Source: Piscicola geometra (lineage: Eukaryota > Annelida > Clitellata > Hirudinida > Piscicolidae). Taken from it: a stretch of DNA of 64,000 bases. The stretch covers positions 68,501-132,500 of the forward strand of contig OX030970.1 in assembly GCA_943735955.1 (NCBI GenBank), in the 5' to 3' direction. A program made the position numbers and the translations under genes. Positions 45,101 through 57,118 of this stretch are shown here, in pieces. Positions within the stretch are counted from its first letter, which is position 1, and every line of letters begins with the position of its first letter. The notes beneath the pieces were generated by a model. That model was not told the DNA's origin. It made no database searches and saw only the letters and a program-made list of their open reading frames with translations.

Positions 45101-47602
45101 AAGACGGTGAAGACGAACGATGAAGACGATGAAGACGGTGAAGACGATGAAGACGAAGAAGACGATGAAGACGGTGAGACGATGAAGACGGTGAAGACGG
45201 TGAAGACGAACGATGAAGACGATGAAGACGGTGAAGACGGTGAAGACGGTGAAGACGAACGATGAAGACGATGAAGACGGTGAAGACGATGAAGACGATG
45301 AAGACAATAAAGACGGTGAAAACGATGAAGACGATGAAGACGGTGAAGACGGTGAAGACGATGAAGACGATGAAGACGGTGAAGACGAACGATGAAGACG
45401 ATGAAGACGGTGAAGACGATGAAGACGGTGGAGACCATGAAGACGATGAAGACGAACGATAACGACGGTGAAGACGGTGAAGACGATGAAGACGATGAAG
45501 ACGGTGAAGACGGTGAAGACGATGAAGACGATGAAGAAGATGAAGACGATGAAGACGATGAAGACGATGAAGACGGTGAAGACGAACGATAAAGACGATG
45601 AAAACGGTGAAGACGGTGAAGACGATGAAGACGGTGAAGACGGTGAAGACGGTGAAGACGATGAAGACGGTGAAGACGATGAGGACGGTGAAGACGATGA
45701 AGACGATGAAGACGATGAAGACGATGAAGACGATGAAGACGACGAAGACGATGAAGACGATAAGGACGATGAAGACGATGAAGACGAACGATGAAGACGA
45801 TGAAGACGATGAAGACGATGAAGACGATGAAGACGATGAAGACAATGAAGACGATGAAGATGATGAAGACGATGAAGACGATGAAGACGATGAAGACGAT
45901 GAAGACGATGAAGACGGTGAAGACGAACGATGAAGACGATGAAGACGGTGAAGACGATGAAGACGAAGAAGACGATGAAGACGGTGAGACGATGAAGACG
46001 GTGAAGACGGTGAAGACGAACGATGAAGACGATGAAGACGGTGAAGACGGTGAAGACGGTGAAGACGAACGATGAAGACGATGAAGACGGTGAAGACGAT
46101 GAAGACGATGAAGACAATAAAGACGGTGAAAACGATGAAGACGATGAAGACGGTGAAGACGGTGAAGACGATGAAGACGATGAAGACGGTGAAGACGAAC
46201 GATGAAGACGATGAAGACGGTGAAGACGATGAAGACGGTGGAGACCATGAAGACGATGAAGACGAACGATAACGACGGTGAAGACGGTGAAGACGATGAA
46301 GACGATGAAGACGGTGAAGACGGTGAAGACGATGAAGACGATGAAGAAGATGAAGACGATGAAGACGATGAAGACGATGAAGACGGTGAAGACGAACGAT
46401 AAAGACGATGAAAACGGTGAAGACGGTGAAGACGATGAAGACGGTGAAGACGGTGAAGACGGTGAAGACGATGAAGACGGTGAAGACGATGAGGACGGTG
46501 AAGACGATGAAGACGATGAAGACGATGAAGACGATGAAGACGATGAAGACGACGAAGACGATGAAGACGATAAGGACGATGAAGACGATGAAGACGAACG
46601 ATGAAGACGATGAAGACGATGAAGACGATGAAGACGATGAAGACGATGAAGACAATGAAGACGATGAAGATGATGAAGACGATGAAGACGATGAAGACGA
46701 TGAAGACGATGAAGACGATGAAGACGATGAAGACGGTGAAGACGAACGATGAAGACGATGAAGACGGTGAAGACGATGAAGACGAAGAAGACGATGAAGA
46801 CGGTGAGACGATGAAGACGGTGAAGACGGTGAAGACGAACGATGAAGACGATGAAGACGGTGAAGACGGTGAAGACGGTGAAGACGAACGATGAAGACGA
46901 TGAAGACGGTGAAGACGATGAAGACGATGAAGACAATAAAGACGGTGAAAACGATGAAGACGATGAAGACGGTGAAGACGGTGAAGACGATGAAGACGAT
47001 GAAGACGGTGAAGACGAACGATGAAGACGATGAAGACGGTGAAGACGATGAAGACGGTGGAGACCATGAAGACGATGAAGACGAACGATAACGACGGTGA
47101 AGACGGTGAAGACGATGAAGACGATGAAGACGGTGAAGACGGTGAAGACGATGAAGACGATGAAGAAGATGAAGACGATGAAGACGATGAAGACGATGAA
47201 GACGGTGAAGACGAACGATAAAGACGATGAAAACGGTGAAGACGGTGAAGACGATGAAGACGATGAAGAAGATGAAGACGATGAAGACGATGAAGACGAT
47301 GAAGACGATGAAGACGGTGAAAACGATGAAGACGATGAAGACGGTGAAGACGGTGAAGACGATGAAGACGATGAAGACGGTGAAGACGAACGATGAAGAC
47401 GATGAAGACGAACGATGAAGACGATGAAGACGGTGAAGACGATGAAGACGGTGAAGACGATGAAGACGGTGGAGACGATGAAGACGGTGAAGACGAACGA
47501 TGAAGACGATGAAGACGGTGAAGACGGTGAAGACGATGAAGACGATGAAGACGGTGAAGACGATGAAGACGATGAAGACGGTGAAGACGAACGATAAAGA
47601 CG
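39101..47602. repeat. ~8.1-kb higher-order block, copy 1
   Basis: This block is repeated from 47,603 on; the offset is 8,083 bp at its left end (39,520 versus 47,603). Internally it holds subunits of about 0.9 kb marked by gaccggtg at about 40,567, 41,487, 42,371, 43,278 and 44,167, with spacings of 884-920 bp, then three 810-819-bp units. Landmarks include gaagaggaacg, gaagaccat, gaacgataacg and ggtgagacg. The stretch 42.6-45.1 kb also matches 5.3-7.9 kb at 37,290 bp offset. Confidence 0.87.
45120..47220. repeat. 810-bp tandem triplication
   Basis: The rare landmark gaagacaataaag occurs at about 45,302, 46,112 and 46,931, offsets of 810 and 819 bp (one extra 9-mer). All intervening landmarks (ggtgagacg, gaagaccat, gaacgataacg, gacgacgaag, gataaggac) keep their order. 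In the second 8-kb copy this unit is single at 52,755, then reappears at 56,009 in the 3,254-bp duplicate. The triplication therefore arose after the 8-kb duplication, or was reduced in the other copy. Confidence 0.86.
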
Positions 47603-50600
47603 ATGAAGACGGTGAAGACGACCGGTGAAGACGATGAAGACGGTGAAGACGGTGAAGACGATGAAGACGATGAAGAAGATGAAGACGATGAAGACGATGA
47701 AGACGGTGAAGACGATGAAGACGGTGAAAACGATGAAGACGATGAAGACGGTGAAGACGGTGAAGACGATGAAGACGATGAAGACGGTGAAGACGAACGA
47801 TGAAGACGATGAAGACGGTGAAGACGATGAAGACGGTGAAGACGATGAAGACGGTGAAGACGATGAGGACGGTGAAGACGATGAAGACGATGAAGACGAT
47901 GAAGACGATGAAGACGATGAAGACGACGAAGACGATGAAGACGATGAAGACGATGAAGACGATGAAGACGATGAAGACGATGAAGACGAAGAAGACGATG
48001 AAGACGGTGAGACGATGAAGACGGTGAAGACGATGAAGACGGTGAAAACGATGAAGACGATGAAGACGATGAAGACGATGAAGACGATGAAGACGAACGA
48101 TGAAGACGATGAAGACGATGAAGACGATGAAGACGATGAAGACGATGAAGACAATGAAGACGATGAAGATGATGAAGACGATGAAGACGATGAAGACGAT
48201 GAAGACGATGAAGACGATGAAGACGAAGAAGACGATGAAGACGGTGAGACGATGAAGACGGTGAAGACGGTGAAGACGAACGATGAAGACGATGAAGACG
48301 ATGAAGACGAACGATGAAGACGATGAAGACGATGAAGACGATGAAGACGATGAAGACGATGAAGACAATGAAGACGATGAAGATGATGAAGACGATGAAG
48401 ACGATGAAGACGATGAAGACGATGAAGACGATGAAGACGAAGAAGACGATGAAGACGGTGAGACGATGAAGACGGTGAAGACGGTGAAGACGAACGATGA
48501 AGACGATGAAGACGGTGAAGACGGTGAAGACGGTGAAGACGAACGATGAAGACGATGAAGACGGTGAAGACGATGAAGACGATGAAGACGATAAAGACGG
48601 TGAAAACGATGAAGATGATGAAGACGGTGAAGACGGTGAAGACGGTGAAGACGGTGAAGACGATGAAGACGATGAAGACGGTGAAGACGAACGATGAAGA
48701 CGATGAAGACGGTGAAGACGATGAAGACGGTAAAGACCATGAAGACGATGAAGACGAACGATAACGACGGTGAAGACGGTGAAGACGATGAAGACGATGA
48801 AGACGGTGAAGACGGTGAAGACGATGAAGACGATGAAGAAGATGAAGACGATGAAGACGATGAAGACGATGAAGACGGTGAAGACGAACGATAAAGACGA
48901 TGAAGACGGTGAAGACGACCGGTGAAGACGATGAAAACGGTGAAGACGGTGAAGACGATGAAGACGATGAAGAAGATGAAGACGATGAAGACGATGAAGA
49001 CGATGAAGACGATGAAGACGGTGAAAACGATGAAGACGATGAAGACGGTGAAGACGGTGAAGACGATGAAGACGATGAAGACGGTGAAGACGAACGATGA
49101 AGACGATGAAGACGAACGATGAAGACGATGAAGACGGTGAAGACGATGAAGACGGTGAAGACGATGAAGACGGTGGAGACGATGAAGACGATGAAGACGG
49201 TGAAGACGAACGATGAAGAGGAACGATGAAGACGAACGATGAAGACGATGAAGACGGTGAAGACGAACGATGAAGACGATGAAGACGGTGAAGACGGTGA
49301 AGACGATGAAGACGATGAAGACGATGAAGACGATGAAGAGGATGAAGACGATGAAGACGATGAAGACGATGAAGACGAAGAAGACGATGAAGACGGTGAG
49401 ACGATGATGACGGTGAAGACGGTGAAGACGAACGATGAAGACGATGAAGACGGTGAAGACGGTGAAGACGGTGAAGACGAACGATGAAGACGATGAAGAC
49501 GGTGAAGACGATGAAGACGATGAAGACGATAAAGACGGTGAAAACGATGAAGACGATGAAGACGGTGAAGACGGTGAAGACGATGAAGACGATGAAGACG
49601 GTGAAGACGAACGATGAAGACGATGAAGACGGTGAAGACGATGAAGACGGTGAAGACCATGAAGACGATGAAGACGAACGATAACGACGGTGAAGACGGT
49701 GAAGACGATGAAGACGATGAAGACGGTGAAGACGGTGAAGACGATGAAGACGATGAAGAAGATGAAGACGATGAAGACGATGAAGACGATGAAGACGGTG
49801 AAGACGAACGATAAAGACGATGAAGACGGTGAAGACGACCGGTGAAGACGATGAAAACGGTGAAGACGGTGAAGACGATGAAGACGATGAAGAAGATGAA
49901 GACGATGAAGACGATGAAGACGATGAAGACGATGAAGACGGTGAAAACGATAAAGACGATGAAGACGGTGAAGACGGTGAAGACGATGAAGACGATGAAG
50001 ACGGTGAAGACGAACGATGAAGACGATGAAGACGAACGATGAAGACGATGAAGACGGTGAAGACGATGAAGACGGTGAAGACGATGAAGACGGTGGAGAC
50101 GATGAAGACGATGAAGACGGTGAAGACGAACGATGAAGAGGAACGATGAAGACGAACGATGAAGACGATGAAGACGGTGAAGACGAACGATGAAGACGAT
50201 GAAGACGGTGAAGACGGTGAAGACGATGAAGACGATGAAGACGATGAAGACGATGAAGACGATGAAGACGATGAAGACGATGAAGACGATGAAGACGAAG
50301 AAGACGATGAAGACGGTGAGACGATGAAGACGGTGAAGACGGTGAAGACGAACGATGAAGACGATGAAGACGGTGAAGACGGTGAAGACGGTGAAGACGA
50401 ACGATGAAGACGATGAAGACGGTGAAGACGATGAAGACGATGAAGACGATAAAGACGGTGAAAACGATGAAGACGATGAAGACGGTGAAGACGGTGAAGA
50501 CGATGAAGACGATGAAGACGGTGAAGACGAACGATGAAGACGATGAAGACGAACGATAACGACGGTGAAGACGGTGAAGACGATGAAGACGATGAAGACG

Positions 50601-53600
50601 GTGAAGACGGTGAAGACGATGAAGACGATGAAGAAGATGAAGACGATGAAGACGATGAAGACGATGAAGACGGTGAAGACGAACGATAAAGACGATGAAG
50701 ACGGTGAAGACGACCGGTGAAGACGATGAAAACGGTGAAGACGGTGAAGACGATGAAGACGATGAAGAAGATGAAGACGATGAAGACGATGAAGACGATG
50801 AAGACGATGAAGACGGTGAAAACGATGAAGACGATGAAGACGGTGAAGACGGTGAAGACGATGAAGACGGTGAAGACGGTGAAGACGAACGATGAAGACG
50901 GTGAAGACGAACGATGAAGACGATGAAGACGGTGAAGACGGTGAAGACCATGAAAACGATGAAGACGATGAAGACGGTGAAGACGGTGAAGACGATGAAG
51001 ACGATGAAGACGGTGAAGACGAACGATGAAGACGAACGATGAAGACGATGAAGACGGTGAAGACGAACGATGAAGACGATGAAGACGGTGAAGACGGTGA
51101 AGACGATGAAGACGATGAAGACGATGAAGACGATGAAGACGATGAAGACGATGAAGACGAAGAAGACGATGAAGACGGTGAGACGATGAAAACGGTGAAG
51201 ACGGTGAAGACGAACGATGAAGACGATGAAGACGGTGAAGACGGTGAAGACGGTGAAGACGAACGATGAAGACGATGAAGACGGTGAAGACGATGAAGAC
51301 GATGAAGACGATAAAGACGGTGAAAACGATGAAGACGATGAAGACGGTGAAGACGGTGAAGACGATGAAGACGATGAAGACGGTGAAGACGAACGATGAA
51401 GACGATGAAGACGGTGAAGACGATGAAGACGGTGAAGACCATGAAGACGATGAAGACGAACGATAACGACGGTGAAGACGGTGAAGACGATGAAGACGAT
51501 GAAGACGGTGAAGACGGTGAAGACGATGAAGACGATGAAGAAGATGAAGACGATGAAGACGATGAAGACGATGAAGACGGTGAAGACGAACGATAAAGAC
51601 GATGAAGACGGTGAAGACGACCGGTGAAGACGATGAAACCGGTGAAGACGGTGAAGACGATGAAGACGATGAAGAAGATGAAGACGATGAAGACGATGAA
51701 GACGATGAAGACGATGAAGACAGTGAAAACGATGAAGACGATGAAGACGGTGAAGACGGTGAAGACGATGAAGACGATGAAGACGGTGAAGACGAACGAT
51801 GAAGACGATGAAGACGAACGATGAAGACGATGAAGACGGTGAAGACGATGAAGACGGTGAAGACGATGAAGACGGTGGAGACGATGAAGACGATGAAGAC
51901 GGTGAAGACGAACGATGAAGACGAACGATGAAGACGATGAAGACGGTGAAGACGAACGATGAAGACGATGAAGACGGTGAAGACGGTGAAGACGATGAAG
52001 ACGATGAAGACGGTGAAGACGATGAAGACGATGAAGACGGTGAAGACGAACGATAAAGACGATGAAGACGGTGAAGACGACCGGTGAAGACGATGAAGAC
52101 GGTGAAGACGGTGAAGACGATGAAGACGATGAAGAAGATGAAGACGATGAAGACGATGAAGACGATGAAGACGATGAAGACGGTGAAAACGATGAAGACG
52201 ATGAAGACGGTGAAGACGGTGAAGACGATGAAGACGATGAAGACGGTGAAGACGAACGATGAAGACGATGAAGACGGTGAAGACGATGAAGACGGTGAAG
52301 ACGATGAAGACGGTGAAGACGATGAGGACGGTGAAGACGATGAAGACGATGAAGACGATGAAGACGATGAAGACGATGAAGACGACGAAGACGATGAAGA
52401 CGATAAGGACGATGAAGACGATGAAGACGAACGATGAAGACGATGAAGACGATGAAGACGATGAAGACGATGAAGACGATGAAGACAATGAAGACGATGA
52501 AGATGATGAAGACGATGAAGACGATGAAGACGATGAAGACGATGAAGACGATGAAGACGGTGAAGACGAACGATGAAGACGATGAAGACGGTGAAGACGA
52601 TGAAGACGAAGAAGACGATGAAGACGGTGAGACGATGAAGACGGTGAAGACGGTGAAGACGAACGATGAAGACGATGAAGACGGTGAAGACGGTGAAGAC
52701 GGTGAAGACGAACGATGAAGACGATGAAGACGGTGAAGACGATGAAGACGATGAAGACAATAAAGACGGTGAAAACGATGAAGACGATGAAGACGGTGAA
52801 GACGGTGAAGACGATGAAGACGATGAAGACGGTGAAGACGAACGATGAAGACGATGAAGACGGTGAAGACGATGAAGACGGTGGAGACCATGAAGACGAT
52901 GAAGACGAACGATAACGACGGTGAAGACGGTGAAGACGATGAAGACGATGAAGACGGTGAAGACGGTGAAGACGATGAAGACGATGAAGAAGATGAAGAC
53001 GATGAAGACGATGAAGACGATGAAGACGGTGAAGACGAACGATAAAGACGATGAAAACGGTGAAGACGGTGAAGACGATGAAGACGATGAAGAAGATGAA
53101 GACGATGAAGACGATGAAGACGATGAAGACGGTGAAGACCATGAAGACGATGAAGACGATGAAGACGATGAAGACGATGAAGACGGTGAAGACGAACGAT
53201 AAAGACGATGAAGACGGTGAAGACGACCGGTGAAGACGATGAAAACGGTGAAGACGGTGAAGACGATGAAGACGATGAAGAAGATGAAGACGATGAAGAC
53301 GATGAAGACGATGAAGACGATGAAGACGGTGAAAACGATAAAGACGATGAAGACGGTGAAGACGGTGAAGACGATGAAGACGATGAAGACGGTGAAGACG
53401 AACGATGAAGACGATGAAGACGAACGATGAAGACGATGAAGACGGTGAAGACGATGAAGACGGTGAAGACGATGAAGACGGTGGAGACGATGAAGACGAT
53501 GAAGACGGTGAAGACGAACGATGAAGAGGAACGATGAAGACGAACGATGAAGACGATGAAGACGGTGAAGACGAACGATGAAGACGATGAAGACGGTGAA

Positions 53601-56600
53601 GACGGTGAAGACGATGAAGACGATGAAGACGATGAAGACGATGAAGACGATGAAGACGATGAAGACGATGAAGACGATGAAGACGAAGAAGACGATGAAG
53701 ACGGTGAGACGATGAAGACGGTGAAGACGGTGAAGACGAACGATGAAGACGATGAAGACGGTGAAGACGGTGAAGACGGTGAAGACGAACGATGAAGACG
53801 ATGAAGACGGTGAAGACGATGAAGACGATGAAGACGATAAAGACGGTGAAAACGATGAAGACGATGAAGACGGTGAAGACGGTGAAGACGATGAAGACGA
53901 TGAAGACGGTGAAGACGGTGAAGACGATGAAGACGATGAAGAAGATGAAGACGATGAAGACGATGAAGACGATGAAGACGGTGAAGACGAACGATAAAGA
54001 CGATGAAGACGGTGAAGACGACCGGTGAAGACGATGAAAACGGTGAAGACGGTGAAGACGATGAAGACGATGAAGAAGATGAAGACGATGAAGACGATGA
54101 AGACGATGAAGACGATGAAGACGGTGAAAACGATGAAGACGATGAAGACGGTGAAGACGGTGAAGACGATGAAGACGGTGAAGACGGTGAAGACGAACGA
54201 TGAAGACGGTGAAGACGAACGATGAAGACGATGAAGACGGTGAAGACGATGAAGACGATGAAGACGGTGAAGACGAACGATGAAGACGAACGATGAAGAC
54301 GATGAAGACGGTGAAGACGAACGATGAAGACGATGAAGACGGTGAAGACGGTGAAGACGATGAAGACGATGAAGACGATGAAGACGATGAAGACGATGAA
54401 GACGATGAAGACGAAGAAGACGATGAAGACGGTGAGACGATGAAAACGGTGAAGACGGTGAAGACGAACGATGAAGACGATGAAGACGGTGAAGACGGTG
54501 AAGACGGTGAAGACGAACGATGAAGACGATGAAGACGGTGAAGACGATGAAGACGATGAAGACGATAAAGACGGTGAAAACGATGAAGACGATGAAGACG
54601 GTGAAGACGGTGAAGACGATGAAGACGATGAAGACGGTGAAGACGAACGATGAAGACGATGAAGACGGTGAAGACGATGAAGACGGTGAAGACCATGAAG
54701 ACGATGAAGACGAACGATAACGACGGTGAAGACGGTGAAGACGATGAAGACGATGAAGACGGTGAAGACGGTGAAGACGATGAAGACGATGAAGAAGATG
54801 AAGACGATGAAGACGATGAAGACGATGAAGACGGTGAAGACGAACGATAAAGACGATGAAGACGGTGAAGACGACCGGTGAAGACGATGAAACCGGTGAA
54901 GACGGTGAAGACGATGAAGACGATGAAGAAGATGAAGACGATGAAGACGATGAAGACGATGAAGACGATGAAGACAGTGAAAACGATGAAGACGATGAAG
55001 ACGGTGAAGACGGTGAAGACGATGAAGACGATGAAGACGGTGAAGACGAACGATGAAGACGATGAAGACGAACGATGAAGACGATGAAGACGGTGAAGAC
55101 GATGAAGACGGTGAAGACGATGAAGACGGTGGAGACGATGAAGACGATGAAGACGGTGAAGACGAACGATGAAGACGAACGATGAAGACGATGAAGACGG
55201 TGAAGACGAACGATGAAGACGATGAAGACGGTGAAGACGGTGAAGACGATGAAGACGATGAAGACGGTGAAGACGATGAAGACGATGAAGACGGTGAAGA
55301 CGAACGATAAAGACGATGAAGACGGTGAAGACGACCGGTGAAGACGATGAAGACGGTGAAGACGGTGAAGACGATGAAGACGATGAAGAAGATGAAGACG
55401 ATGAAGACGATGAAGACGATGAAGACGATGAAGACGGTGAAAACGATGAAGACGATGAAGACGGTGAAGACGGTGAAGACGATGAAGACGATGAAGACGG
55501 TGAAGACGAACGATGAAGACGATGAAGACGGTGAAGACGATGAAGACGGTGAAGACGATGAAGACGGTGAAGACGATGAGGACGGTGAAGACGATGAAGA
55601 CGATGAAGACGATGAAGACGATGAAGACGATGAAGACGACGAAGACGATGAAGACGATAAGGACGATGAAGACGATGAAGACGAACGATGAAGACGATGA
55701 AGACGATGAAGACGATGAAGACGATGAAGACGATGAAGACAATGAAGACGATGAAGATGATGAAGACGATGAAGACGATGAAGACGATGAAGACGATGAA
55801 GACGATGAAGACGGTGAAGACGAACGATGAAGACGATGAAGACGGTGAAGACGATGAAGACGAAGAAGACGATGAAGACGGTGAGACGATGAAGACGGTG
55901 AAGACGGTGAAGACGAACGATGAAGACGATGAAGACGGTGAAGACGGTGAAGACGGTGAAGACGAACGATGAAGACGATGAAGACGGTGAAGACGATGAA
56001 GACGATGAAGACAATAAAGACGGTGAAAACGATGAAGACGATGAAGACGGTGAAGACGGTGAAGACGATGAAGACGATGAAGACGGTGAAGACGAACGAT
56101 GAAGACGATGAAGACGGTGAAGACGATGAAGACGGTGGAGACCATGAAGACGATGAAGACGAACGATAACGACGGTGAAGACGGTGAAGACGATGAAGAC
56201 GATGAAGACGGTGAAGACGGTGAAGACGATGAAGACGATGAAGAAGATGAAGACGATGAAGACGATGAAGACGATGAAGACGGTGAAGACGAACGATAAA
56301 GACGATGAAAACGGTGAAGACGGTGAAGACGATGAAGACGATGAAGAAGATGAAGACGATGAAGACGATGAAGACGATGAAGACGATGAAGACGGTGAAA
56401 ACGATGAAGACGATGAAGACGGTGAAGACGGTGAAGACGATGAAGACGATGAAGACGGTGAAGACGAACGATGAAGACGATGAAGACGAACGATGAAGAC
56501 GATGAAGACGGTGAAGACGATGAAGACGGTGAAGACGATGAAGACGGTGGAGACGATGAAGACGATGAAGACGGTGAAGACGAACGATGAAGACGAACGA

Positions 56601-57118
56601 TGAAGACGATGAAGACGGTGAAGACGAACGATGAAGACGATGAAGACGGTGAAGACGGTGAAGACGATGAAGACGATGAAGACGGTGAAGACGATGAAGA
56701 CGATGAAGACGGTGAAGACAAACGATAAAGACGATGAAGACGGTGAAGACGACCGGTGAAGACGATGAAGACGGTGAAGACGGTGAAGACGATGAAGACG
56801 ATGAAGAAGATGAAGACGATGAAGACGATGAAGACGATGAAGACGATGAAGACGGTGAAAACGATGAAGACGATGAAGACGGTGAAGACGGTGAAGACGA
56901 TGAAGACGATGAAGACGGTGAAGACGAACGATGAAGACGATGAAGACGGTGAAGACGATGAAGACGGTGAAGACGATGAAGACGGTGAAGACGATGAGGA
57001 CGGTGAAGACGATGAAGACGATGAAGACGATGAAGACGATGAAGACGATGAAGACGACGAAGACGATGAAGACGATAAGGACGATGAAGACGATGAAGAC
57101 GATGAAGACGAACGATGA
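47603..57118. repeat. ~8.1-kb higher-order block, copy 2 with rearrangements
   Basis: The block follows copy 1 (39.1-47.6 kb), but the offset changes stepwise: 8,083 bp at the start, 8,351 bp from 48,900 (an extra ~268-bp GAT-rich unit near 48,283-48,549), about 8,387 and 8,342 bp near 50 kb, and 7,453 bp from 51,602 (one ~0.9-kb subunit fewer). These steps match gain or loss of whole subunits, with very few point differences seen by eye. The right part contains its own 3,254-bp direct repeat. Confidence 0.85.
51039..56345. repeat. 3,254-bp direct repeat
   Basis: Positions about 51,039-53,090 match 54,293-56,345 at a constant offset of 3,254 bp, including the doubled gaccggtg landmark (51,620 with an aaaccgg variant, and 52,080), gacgacgaag, gaagacaataaag and gaacgataacg. 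The intervening 53.2-54.2 kb holds ~0.8-kb units with gaagaggaacg. This is a secondary duplication inside the second 8-kb block. Confidence 0.85.
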
